This document shows positions 1 to 7,722 of a stretch of DNA of 52,755 bases, in pieces. The notes under the pieces were generated by a model that was given only the letters and a program-made list of their open reading frames with translations, had not been told where the DNA came from and searched no databases. Source of the DNA: CAZJHX01 sp964545715 (GTDB lineage Bacteria; Myxococcota_A; UBA9042; GCA-2863065). The stretch's first letter is position 1. Each line of letters opens with the position of its first letter. The DNA is taken from positions 1 through 52,755 of the forward strand of contig CAZJHX010000071.1 in the NCBI GenBank assembly GCA_964545715.1. The letters run 5' to 3'. The position numbers and the translations under genes were made by a program.

Positions 1-1629
1 GGATGGGCTGAACAGCGTGTACTGCTGCGCGAAGTACGTGCTGGGCAGCGGGTTGCCGGTGGTGACCAGGCCCAGCTCGTAGGAGTAGTAGGCCGGCGCC
101 TCGTGGCGGACGCGCGGGTATTTTTCGTAGAAGCGGGCGTCGTCCTGCAGGGTGATAGAGCCGGTCAGGATCGCGACCGCGCTCAGGGCTGCTGTCGTCG
201 CGGCCGCGATGCCGGCGCGCTTCCAAGTGGTCAGCCACGCCATGCCCAGGGCCAGGGTGACGACCAGCAGTGGGAAGAGCGTGATGATGATCCCCATCTT
301 GTTGGGGTCCATCCAGTTCTCCAGGATGGCCAGCAGGCCGTACAGCGGCAGCACCCACAGCGCCAGCGCGATGGTCAGGCGTCGCTTCTTGGCCAGCAGG
401 ATCGCGCCGATAACGGCCATCGCGGACAGCGCGGTGCCCAAGTGCGCCAATGTGTTCAGGGGGTAGTAAAGGACCGTGGGCAGCGGGTTGTAGGGCGTGC
501 GGATCAGGGTCTCGTTAAACGGCCAGTTCAGCAGCCCGGTGTACTGGAACTCGATGCCCAGAAAGCTGTGGGGGAACGACATGAAGATCTCGTCCACAAA
601 GTGCTCGTGGGCAAAGACCGAGCCGTACGTGTAGTGGTGGTGCAGGGCGCACGGGACCGCGGCCAGCAGGGCGGGGACAAAGAAGGCCGCGAGACGGCGC
701 GGCTCTCGGCCGATGAGGACGGCGGCGGTCAGGGCAAACGGCAGGTCGACATGGCGAACGCCCAGGGCCGCACCGAAGGCGATGCCGGCCAGGACCAGCG
801 TGCGCGCGCCACCGCTCTCCAACAGCAGCGCCAGCGACCCCATGATCAGGCAGAAGGCCATGACGTTTTCGTCCAGGATCACGATCTTGAGCACGTATGG
901 ATTCAGCACCCCGATCAACGCCGCCGCCAGCGCGATGCCCCGGCGCCCGGTCAGGTGCAGTCCGGCACGAAATCCAAACAGGACGCACAGGGCCGGCAGC
1001 AGGCCGTAGAGCAACCGGAAGCCGAACACGTCGAACAGCGCCACCATCGGCGCGATGATCGCGGTGGTGCCCAACCGCTGGCCGGTGCCGTGCACGTCGA
1101 GCAGATCCATGGTCGCAGCGGCCCCGCGCTCGGTTGGAGCGCCCCAATCCTCGGACTCGGGGGCGTCCTCCTCCTCGCCACCATGAGGGTCGAAGGCGCC
1201 CGCCGCCTCGGCTGTCAGCGCCTGCATGACGACGCCGTTGATGCAGCCGTACTGAAAATGCTCGCGGTCGTAGTTGACCATGAACACCGCCAAGGTGACG
1301 CCCGCGGCGATGAGCACGGGGCGGGCCGACCCTGGCGACGGTGAGAAGGCAAAGAGCGCCTGACGCCAGGCGTCGCGCGCCCGGTACAGTAGTGCGCCGC
1401 CGGCGAGCGCGGTCACCACAGCCGACCCGACGACCATGTGGTCGGCTGTGAGATACGTGCGGGTCAGCAGGCAGACGGTAAATACGGGGACTGCCACAAC
1501 CGTCAGCGCCAGGAGCAGGGTCTCGCTGACCGCCTGCACCAGCGTGGGCTCGGGTCGCAGCAGGCGGGCGGTGAGCCATGCCGGGACCAGCAGCGCGGTC
1601 AGCCACAGGAGATCGGTAAGCAGGATCAC
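1..1629 (-). CDS. Polytopic membrane protein, GT-C-like (3' end outside window)
   Basis: Reading the reverse strand from a GTG at 1629 gives 543 codons without a stop up to the window edge, so the C-terminus is missing. The protein opens with a hydrophobic helix and has about ten further hydrophobic stretches separated by short charged loops. One acidic loop (near 1140-1200) is rich in Glu and Asp. An ALHHHYTYGSVF segment and a later YYSYELG segment lie in predicted loops. The overall look is that of a GT-C type membrane glycosyltransferase or a related bacterial membrane protein, but I see no diagnostic family motif, so the function stays open. The GTG overlaps the TGA of the upstream SGNH hydrolase gene (GTGA, 1626-1629), so the two are translationally coupled and may act on the same cell-surface glycan. 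Conflicting long reading frames on both strands here are GC-driven shadows. Confidence 0.75.
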   Translation of the reverse strand, partial: MILLTDLLWLTALLVPAWLTARLLRPEPTLVQAVSETLLLALTVVAVPVFTVCLLTRTYLTADHMVVGSAVVTALAGGALLYRARDAWRQALFAFSPSPGSARPVLIAAGVTLAVFMVNYDREHFQYGCINGVVMQALTAEAAGAFDPHGGEEEDAPESEDWGAPTERGAAATMDLLDVHGTGQRLGTTAIIAPMVALFDVFGFRLLYGLLPALCVLFGFRAGLHLTGRRGIALAAALIGVLNPYVLKIVILDENVMAFCLIMGSLALLLESGGARTLVLAGIAFGAALGVRHVDLPFALTAAVLIGREPRRLAAFFVPALLAAVPCALHHHYTYGSVFAHEHFVDEIFMSFPHSFLGIEFQYTGLLNWPFNETLIRTPYNPLPTVLYYPLNTLAHLGTALSAMAVIGAILLAKKRRLTIALALWVLPLYGLLAILENWMDPNKMGIIITLFPLLVVTLALGMAWLTTWKRAGIAAATTAALSAVAILTGSITLQDDARFYEKYPRVRHEAPAYYSYELGLVTTGNPLPSTYFAQQYTLFSPS

Positions 1630-2696
1630 GGCGAGGCGGCCTCGTCCAGCCAATCGGCCCACGGCATGGCCTCTGCCATATACTCGGCCATCTGTTCATG
1701 CACGAAGGCGTCCGGGTGGCCGTCCGACGGGTGCACCCAGTGCTTGCGCGCCTTGATGCCGCCCAGGCCGTTCAGCAGGTCAAAAGTCGGGATCTGGTGT
1801 TCGCCGACCAGAAACTGCGTCACGCGCTCGTGGTACTTGCGGTACGGGTAGTTGTCATAGCCCTCGGGCACCGGGATCAGCGTGAAGGCGATGCGCGCGC
1901 CCTGGGTCGTCGCCAGCTTCTTGAAGTCTCCGACGGCGTTTCGAAACTGCTCCCAGCCGGGGTAGTCGTCTGCGAAATAGCGCGGCAGGCCCTCTTCCAG
2001 CGCTTTTGCGCCCATGCCGAAGAACGCCCGGTGGTACAGCATGCGGACCAGGCGCGAGCCCTTCATCCAGGGGTTGGCGTCGATAAACTCCATCCACCGC
2101 AGAGAGTACGGCTCCTCCTCGCCCTCCAATTGGCTGTCGTTGTAGACGAAGAAGCCCACGACGACGAGGTCGGGCTTGAGCGTGTGCCAGGCCAGCTTGT
2201 AGTGCAGCCATTGGGTGTGAAAGTTTGTGTTGGGCTGCCCCGCGTTCAGCACCTCGATGCAGCGGTTGGGAAAGCGCATGCCCAGCTTGGTCTCCAACGT
2301 CCCCAGAAACGTCTCTTCCTCAGCGACGCCCTTGCCAAACGTCATGGAGTCGCCCAGGCCGAGCACGCGAAAGCAGTCCGCCGGCTTGACGGCCGGATAG
2401 TCACGGGCGTCCCGCAGGCCCAGATTGTTGATCCGCACGGGTGCGTCGCCGGTGACGCCGGTGGCGCCGGGTTTGTACCAGGCCAGCGTGCGCAGGATCG
2501 TCGGGTCCTTCAGGTCGTACCGATAGCTGCGGTCGTCGTGGACAAACGGCGTGAAAAACTCGTCCACTTCGGGCGGCACCAGAAGGCGCGCGGCGATCTC
2601 CGCGATGACGAGCGCGACGGCGATCGACGCTGTGACCAGCGCGAGTCGCCAGCCGATGCTCCGAGCGATGGCGGTCCAGCGCGTCACGCCCGTCAA
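1626..2696 (-). CDS. Membrane-anchored SGNH/GDSL-type hydrolase
   Basis: A 356-residue protein with one N-terminal membrane helix (about residues 14-38) followed by an SGNH hydrolase fold. Block I is seen as LGLGDSMTFG with the nucleophile Ser117. A block III-like GFFVYND places Asn186. The C-terminal block V-like HPSDGHPDAF gives Asp325 and His327. The family contains esterases, acyltransferases and deacetylases that act on surface polysaccharides and lipids; substrate cannot be read from sequence. The helix suggests a periplasm-facing, inner-membrane-tethered enzyme. The start is TTG at 2696 (GTG at 2687 is the alternative); neither has a strong ribosome binding site. The gene overlaps the downstream membrane-protein gene by four bases. 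SGNH enzymes often pair with membrane acyltransferases, but the partner here does not look like an MBOAT protein. Confidence 0.85.
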   Translation of the reverse strand: MTGVTRWTAIARSIGWRLALVTASIAVALVIAEIAARLLVPPEVDEFFTPFVHDDRSYRYDLKDPTILRTLAWYKPGATGVTGDAPVRINNLGLRDARDYPAVKPADCFRVLGLGDSMTFGKGVAEEETFLGTLETKLGMRFPNRCIEVLNAGQPNTNFHTQWLHYKLAWHTLKPDLVVVGFFVYNDSQLEGEEEPYSLRWMEFIDANPWMKGSRLVRMLYHRAFFGMGAKALEEGLPRYFADDYPGWEQFRNAVGDFKKLATTQGARIAFTLIPVPEGYDNYPYRKYHERVTQFLVGEHQIPTFDLLNGLGGIKARKHWVHPSDGHPDAFVHEQMAEYMAEAMPWADWLDEAASP

Positions 2697-2735
2697 GTTA
2701 GCAGACGAGTGATTGGGTTGGTAATCTCCTGGCCG

Positions 2736-3782
2736 ATGAGTGCGCCTCGTTCTTTACTGCTGGTCATATTCGCCGCGTCGGTCGCCGGGATCGCGGGGAC
2801 GCTGATGGCCGAGGCCCTGTTCGGTGATCCGGAGCCGGAAGGCGGCGACCAGGCGCCCGAGGAGCACCCCGAGGCCGTCCGTCAGGGCAAGCGGGTCGAG
2901 CCCAGCGAGGACCACATCTTTGAGCATTGGGAGGACAAGTACTTCCCGTTCCTGGGCTTTGAGGCCGACCCGGGCTCGCCCGACGAGGTGAGGGCCAGTC
3001 GGCCGACGGCCACGCGCGAGCATCCGCTGGACGACATGGTGACGATCCCCGCCGGACCGTTTACGCGCGGCGATCCCAAGCTGCCCGGATCCCGACCCGT
3101 GAAGGTGGTGCAGGTGCCGGCGTTTGCCATCGATCGCTACGAGGTCGCGTGCCACCGCTACCGCGACTTTTTGCGGGCTACGAAGCGCGAGGCGCCCTAC
3201 GTTGGCGAGAACTGGGCGGCGATCTACAACTGGTACAAAGACGACTACCCGCCGCGGCTCAAAGAGGTGCCCGTGGTGCTTGTGACCTGGCGTGATGCGG
3301 ACGCCTACTGCCGCTGGGCGGGCAAGCGCCTGCCGACCGAGACCGAGTGGGAGAAGGCCGCGCGCGGATCGGCCGACGCACGGCCGTATCCGTGGGGCGC
3401 GGGCTGGGATTCGCGCAAGACCAACGTCGTGTCGAGGCTGAGCGGGCCGCTGCAGACGGTCGCCCAGTGGGACGCGTTTGAGGCCGGGTGGACGGGCTCC
3501 AAGAAGCCGGAGATCTACGGCGTGGGGCGCTATCCCGAGGACAAGAGCCCGTACGGCGTGATGGATCTGGCGGGCAACGTCTCCGAGTGGGTCGCGGGCA
3601 GGTTCGTGGCCTATGAGGGCGCCCCCAAAGACGACCGCGTCGGGCTGGGCTCCAAGCTGCGGGTCGCCCGCGGCAACAGCTGGGGCAACCGCGACTATTC
3701 GACGTCGGTGGCCATCCGCTACCCGTATGAGGAGACCCGCGTCGACTCCGTGATTGGCTTTCGCTGCGCGCGTGATATGTAG
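2736..3782 (+). CDS. Exported FGE-fold (SUMF1/formylglycine-generating-like) protein
   Basis: 348 residues: an N-terminal signal or anchor helix (residues about 5-28), an acidic linker, then an FGE-sulfatase domain from about residue 100. Hallmarks are MVTIPAGPF, FAIDRYEV, WAGKRLPTETEWEKAARG, DLAGNVSEW and a terminal GFRCARDM. In true formylglycine-generating enzymes two active-site cysteines follow the RGGSW motif. Here the matching stretch reads RVARGNSWGNRDYS and then VAIRYPYE, with no cysteine, so sulfatase activation is unlikely. The domain may instead bind a ligand or act in another oxidative reaction. It is transcribed away from the SGNH gene (39-bp gap) and is followed after 5 bp by the methyltransferase gene, so the two may be cotranscribed. 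ATG at 2736 was chosen because it gives a normal export signal; the frame is open further upstream. Confidence 0.85.
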   Translation: MSAPRSLLLVIFAASVAGIAGTLMAEALFGDPEPEGGDQAPEEHPEAVRQGKRVEPSEDHIFEHWEDKYFPFLGFEADPGSPDEVRASRPTATREHPLDDMVTIPAGPFTRGDPKLPGSRPVKVVQVPAFAIDRYEVACHRYRDFLRATKREAPYVGENWAAIYNWYKDDYPPRLKEVPVVLVTWRDADAYCRWAGKRLPTETEWEKAARGSADARPYPWGAGWDSRKTNVVSRLSGPLQTVAQWDAFEAGWTGSKKPEIYGVGRYPEDKSPYGVMDLAGNVSEWVAGRFVAYEGAPKDDRVGLGSKLRVARGNSWGNRDYSTSVAIRYPYEETRVDSVIGFRCARDM

Positions 3783-3787
3783 GCGCC

Positions 3788-4666
3788 ATGGAGCTTCTGG
3801 CGACCGGATGGGACGACTACGAGGTCATCGACGGCGGTGACGGTATGCGTCTGGAGCGCATCGGCGAGGTCGTGATCGCCCGCCAGAGCGCGCAGGCGCT
3901 GTGGACCCCGCAGCTGAGCAAAGACCAGTGGGACGCCCGCGTGTGCGCGACGCACTATCGGCCCGATCAGGGGCCCGGCAGCTGGTCGTACAACAAGCGG
4001 GTGCCTGACGCGTGGCCGATCACGTTTGGCGACGTGACCCTGGAGATGCGCCTGACGCCGTTCGGGCACATCGGCATGTTCGCTGAGCAGCAGGTGCAGT
4101 GGCCCTGGCTGACCGAGCGGATGCGGGAGCGCGCGGACCCGACGGCGCTGAACCTGTTTGCGTACACGGGCGGCTCGACGCTGGCGTGCGCGGCGGGCGG
4201 GGCGCGCGTGACCCACTTGGACGCGGTCAAGGGCATCGTGAACTGGGCGCGCAGCAACGCGGCGGCCAGTGGACTGGGAGACGCGCCGATCCGCTGGATT
4301 CCCGACGACGCGCTGAAGTATGTACGCCGAGAGGTCCGTCGCGGGCGTCGCTACGACGCCATCGTGCTGGATCCGCCCACATTCGGGCGCGGTCCGCAGG
4401 GCTCGGTGTGGAAGATCGAGCGCGACATCGTGGAGCTGCTGTCATTGTGCGAGCAGCTGCTGTCGGACGAGCCAAGCCTGCTGCTGCTGTCGGCCCATAC
4501 ACCGGGCGTGACGGCGGCGGTGCTGCGCAATCTGCTGGCGCCTCTGGTGGCGAAGCGGGGCGGGGTGCTGCAGAGCGGCGATATGGTCCAGCAGACCACG
4601 GCGGCGCCGTCGATCGCCCTGCCGGCGGGCGTCTACTGCCGGTGGAAGCCCGCATCCGCGACGTGA
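3788..4666 (+). CDS. Class I SAM-dependent methyltransferase, RlmI/COG1092-like
   Basis: 292 residues. An N-terminal part of about 95 residues is followed by a Rossmann methyltransferase domain. SAM-binding motif I reads LNLFAYTGGSTLACA, the acidic ribose-binding residue follows in VTHLDAVKGI, and motif IV is VLDPPTFGRG, the pattern seen in the RlmI/RlmK and related RNA cytosine or guanine methyltransferases (Pfam Methyltrans_SAM type). No PUA domain is present, so it is shorter than E. coli RlmI (about 396 residues). The substrate is most likely RNA, but this is an inference from the family. It starts 5 bp after the FGE-fold gene and converges on the lipoprotein methyltransferase with a 16-bp gap and no obvious terminator. 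Confidence 0.85.
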   Translation: MELLATGWDDYEVIDGGDGMRLERIGEVVIARQSAQALWTPQLSKDQWDARVCATHYRPDQGPGSWSYNKRVPDAWPITFGDVTLEMRLTPFGHIGMFAEQQVQWPWLTERMRERADPTALNLFAYTGGSTLACAAGGARVTHLDAVKGIVNWARSNAAASGLGDAPIRWIPDDALKYVRREVRRGRRYDAIVLDPPTFGRGPQGSVWKIERDIVELLSLCEQLLSDEPSLLLLSAHTPGVTAAVLRNLLAPLVAKRGGVLQSGDMVQQTTAAPSIALPAGVYCRWKPASAT

Positions 4667-4682
4667 TGCGTTGCCGATCCCC

Positions 4683-5354
4683 TTACTCAGCGCTGACGAA
4701 GACGAGAAAGTACTGCTCAGGCAGCCAGTCGAAGCGCTGGTGAAGCCGCCAGCCGGCCGCACGCAACTCAGACACGACCTGTTCAGGCGGCAGCTTGTGT
4801 TTTGCCGGGGGCCCCTTTTTGGAGCCTGGCAGAAAATCCACGATGACGAGCCGGGCGTTGGGTGCGGCTTCCCGGCGGACGCGGCCGAAGTAGCGCGCGC
4901 GCGCGCCGATGTGGTGATAGGTGTTGCACACAAAGACCAGGTCGGGCTGTGCGGGCAGCGACCGGATCGACGCGTCATCGGGGCGGGCGAGGACACTGGT
5001 GAGGTTCTTCAGCCCTTCGCGCCGCGCGCGCGCGTTGAGGTATTCGACCAGGGTCTCTTCGATATCGATGCCGAAGACCTGACCGCGCGGGACCGCACGG
5101 GCGAAGCGGACGGGGAAGTAGCCGGTGGCCGAGCCGATGTCCACCACGACGAGATCCGGCCGGTCGATCAGCGCGGCGATGACCTTTTCCGGCTGCTGCC
5201 AGGCGGCTCTGGCGGGGTCCTCGAACCGCGCCGCCCAGACCTCAGCGTCCGAGAAGTCGTGACGCATGCCGTGGTGATTGCGATGTCCGTGATGGTGCCC
5301 GCCGCTCGAGCAGGCGGTAAGGATCAGAGCGGCAATAGCGATTGGTGTGCGCAT
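4683..5354 (-). CDS. Lipoprotein with SAM-dependent methyltransferase domain
   Basis: 223 residues from the ATG at 5354, chosen because it begins a clean lipoprotein signal: a hydrophobic stretch ending in the lipobox LTAC (Cys14). A His-rich spacer (HHHGHRNHHG) follows, then a class I methyltransferase domain: motif I VVDIGSATGYFPVRFA, acidic post-I VFGIDIEE, and a HIG-containing stretch after VFVCNTYH. It resembles the predicted exported methyltransferases grouped as COG4798. A SAM-dependent enzyme beyond the membrane is odd because SAM is cytoplasmic. The domain may have been repurposed, may be fed by an exporter, or the His-rich stretch may bind metal. The frame is open upstream to 5393 but that would bury the signal peptide. 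It diverges from the acyl-CoA dehydrogenase operon with 90 bp between. Confidence 0.8.
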   Translation of the reverse strand: MRTPIAIAALILTACSSGGHHHGHRNHHGMRHDFSDAEVWAARFEDPARAAWQQPEKVIAALIDRPDLVVVDIGSATGYFPVRFARAVPRGQVFGIDIEETLVEYLNARARREGLKNLTSVLARPDDASIRSLPAQPDLVFVCNTYHHIGARARYFGRVRREAAPNARLVIVDFLPGSKKGPPAKHKLPPEQVVSELRAAGWRLHQRFDWLPEQYFLVFVSAE

Positions 5355-5444
5355 TTGTACCGGAGGGTCGCCCAGGTCGGCTGCAGATGCCAACTCGCTG
5401 CACGCCCCTCGCTCGACTCCGCGGCGTGATAGGCTGCGCGGCCT

Positions 5445-6638
5445 ATGTCACTCGATACGTTTAGAGAAGAGGTGAGGGCGGTTCTGGAAGCGGAGGCGCC
5501 GCAGAGCCTTCGTGGCGCGTATGAACACCCGTTTTCCGGTTGCTGGGGCGGCAAGAAGGACCGCGAGGACGAGCCCGCCGACGTGACGCGCTGGCTGCAC
5601 GTGATGGCCGAGCGCGGCTGGACGGCGCCCACGTGGCCCAAAGAGTACGGCGGCGCCGGGCTGAGCAAGGCCCAGGCGGCCGTTCTGAAGCAGGAGCAGC
5701 TGCGCCTGGGCCTGCCCGCGCCGCTGATCGGCTTTGGCCTGATGATGATCGGGCCGACGCTGCTGGAGTTTGGCAGCGAGGCCCAGAAGCGCGAGCACCT
5801 GCCCCGGATCGCGCGCGGCGAGATCCGCTGGTGTCAGGGGTACTCCGAGCCGGACGCGGGCAGCGACCTGGCGTCACTGATGACACGCGCTGAGCGCGAC
5901 GGCGACCACTTTATCGTCAACGGGCAGAAGGTCTGGACGTCGTACGCGGACAAATCGGACTGGATGTTCTGCCTGGTGCGCACCGACTTCGACGTGCGCA
6001 AGCAGGCGGGTATCAGCTTTCTGCTCTTCGATATGGAGTCGCCCGGCGTGGCGGTGCGCCCCATCTCGCTGATCAGCGGCAGCTCGCCGTTTTGCGAAGT
6101 CTTTTTCGAGAACGTGCGGGCCCGGGCAGACAACCTGGTGCACGATCTGAACGCCGGCTGGACGGTGGCCAAAGCGCTGCTGCAGCACGAGCGCACCATG
6201 ATCGGCGAGGTCTTTGCGCTGTCTGTGGCGGGTGGTGAGGATCAGCTGGTCACCCTGGCGCGCGAGCAGCTTGGGGCGCCCGACGGCCCGATCCCCGACG
6301 CACTGCTGCGGGACGGCATCGTGCAGGCCGCCATGGACGAGCAATGCTTCTTGATGACGATGCGTCGGGTCGCCGCCCAGATGAAGGCGGGCGGGCGCGC
6401 CGGTCCCGAGAGCTCCGTGCTCAAGATCGCCGGCACCGAGCTGAATCAGCGGCGTCATGAGCTGGCGGTGCGCATCGCCGGCCCGCAGGCGCTGGGCTGG
6501 GCGGGCGAGGGCTTCACAGAGGCCGAGCTGACGTCGACCCGAGAGTGGCTGCGGTCGCGGGGCAACACCATCGAGGGCGGCACGTCCGAGATCCAGCTGA
6601 ACATCATCGCCAAACACGCGCTGCAGCTGCCGGACTAG
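5445..6638 (+). CDS. Acyl-CoA dehydrogenase, catalytic-type subunit
   Basis: 397 residues with the full acyl-CoA dehydrogenase layout: helical N-terminus, beta middle domain (RWCQGYSEPDAGSDLAS, DHFIVNGQKVWTS) and helical C-terminus. The C-terminal IEGGTSEIQLNI places Glu377 where the catalytic base of many family members sits. It catalyses FAD-dependent alpha,beta-dehydrogenation of an acyl-CoA in the cytoplasm. It is followed after 10 bp by a second, divergent acyl-CoA dehydrogenase gene. This arrangement matches the heterotetrameric alpha2beta2 enzymes known from actinobacterial sterol side-chain and ring degradation and their relatives. Chain length or sterol specificity cannot be told. 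No clear Shine-Dalgarno precedes the ATG; the start is set by similarity to the family N-terminus. Confidence 0.92.
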   Translation: MSLDTFREEVRAVLEAEAPQSLRGAYEHPFSGCWGGKKDREDEPADVTRWLHVMAERGWTAPTWPKEYGGAGLSKAQAAVLKQEQLRLGLPAPLIGFGLMMIGPTLLEFGSEAQKREHLPRIARGEIRWCQGYSEPDAGSDLASLMTRAERDGDHFIVNGQKVWTSYADKSDWMFCLVRTDFDVRKQAGISFLLFDMESPGVAVRPISLISGSSPFCEVFFENVRARADNLVHDLNAGWTVAKALLQHERTMIGEVFALSVAGGEDQLVTLAREQLGAPDGPIPDALLRDGIVQAAMDEQCFLMTMRRVAAQMKAGGRAGPESSVLKIAGTELNQRRHELAVRIAGPQALGWAGEGFTEAELTSTREWLRSRGNTIEGGTSEIQLNIIAKHALQLPD

Positions 6639-6648
6639 CGGGGACATC

Positions 6649-7722
6649 ATGGATCACAAAGAACAACAGCTGCTGGCCAAGACGGCGCAACGCTTCATGA
6701 CCGAGTCCGCCCCCGTCGCGCACGCGCGCGCCTCACGCGAGCCGGACCATCCACTGGGATACTCGCGCGAGCTGTGGCAGCAGATGGCTGAGCTCGGGTG
6801 GACGTCAATGACGATCCCCGAGGAGCACGGCGGGCTTGGGATGGGCCTGTCGGAGCTGGCCATCGTCCTGGAGGCGGTCGGGCGCAACCTGGCGCCCGAG
6901 CCGTTTTTGTCCACCGTGCTGCTCAGCGCCAACGCGATCTTGCTGGGCGGGTCCGAGGCGCTGAAGGCCGAGTGGCTGCCGCGCATCGCCGCGGGGGAGG
7001 CGGTGGTCGGGTTTGCGTATCAGGAGCAAGGCAGCCGATACAGCGCCGGTCGCGGCACCACGCTGCGTGACGGGCGGCTAAACGGCCGCAAGCTGCAGGC
7101 GCTGGACGTCGTTGGGGCGGACGCGCTGATCGTGACCACGGACGGGCCCATGGCGCTGATCGATCCGGGCGCACCGGGCGTCAAAATCACGCGACAGGCT
7201 CGGGTCGATGGGCGAAACGCGGCGCTGGTCGCTTTTGAAGATGTGGCCGTGGACGAGTCACAGCTGATCGACGGCGCGGTGCTCGACGCGGTCACCGACC
7301 GAGCCACGATCGGGCTGTGCGCGGAGATGCTGGGCGGCATGGGCCAGGCGTTTGAAGACACGCTGACCCACCTGCGCCAGCGCCGTCAATTCGGTGTGGC
7401 CATCGGGTCGTTCCAGGCGCTGAAGCATCGCGCGGCGCGCGTGTTTCTGGAGGTGACCCTGGCGCGATCGGCGGTCGCCGGGGCCGCCCGAGCGCTGGAC
7501 CGCGGCAAGAGCGACGTCCCCCTGCTGGCGTCCATGGCCAAGGCCCGCTGCTCGGACGCCTACGTGCTGGTCGCCAACGAGGGCGTGCAGATGTTCGGCG
7601 GTGTGGGCATGACCGAGGAGTACGACATCGGCATGTACATGAAGCGGGCGCGAGCGGCCGAGGTCACATTTGGCGACGCGGCCTTCCACCGCGACCGCTG
7701 GGCGCGCCTCAAAGGCTACTAA
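6649..7722 (+). CDS. Acyl-CoA dehydrogenase, partner subunit
   Basis: 357 residues, recognisable as an acyl-CoA dehydrogenase from TIPEEHGGLGMGLSELAIV near the start, QRRQFGVAIGSFQALKHR and NEGVQMFGGVGMTEEYD near the end. The middle domain is shortened. The C-terminus reads EVTFGDAAFHRDRW where a catalytic subunit would have the EG(G/T)xEIQ motif, so the base is replaced by a Phe-Gly-Asp stretch. This fits the non-catalytic or complementary subunit of a heteromeric enzyme with the gene just upstream. A GGGGA sequence four bases before the ATG can serve as ribosome binding site. The TAA stop overlaps the TAG stop of the convergent esterase-like gene (7719-7722). Confidence 0.9.
   Translation: MDHKEQQLLAKTAQRFMTESAPVAHARASREPDHPLGYSRELWQQMAELGWTSMTIPEEHGGLGMGLSELAIVLEAVGRNLAPEPFLSTVLLSANAILLGGSEALKAEWLPRIAAGEAVVGFAYQEQGSRYSAGRGTTLRDGRLNGRKLQALDVVGADALIVTTDGPMALIDPGAPGVKITRQARVDGRNAALVAFEDVAVDESQLIDGAVLDAVTDRATIGLCAEMLGGMGQAFEDTLTHLRQRRQFGVAIGSFQALKHRAARVFLEVTLARSAVAGAARALDRGKSDVPLLASMAKARCSDAYVLVANEGVQMFGGVGMTEEYDIGMYMKRARAAEVTFGDAAFHRDRWARLKGY

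Noticed and set aside
515..1699. 394-codon minus-strand frame at the left edge
   Set aside because: Arg/Pro/Gly-rich; the neighbouring frame on the same strand gives a smooth multi-helix membrane protein starting at GTG 1629.
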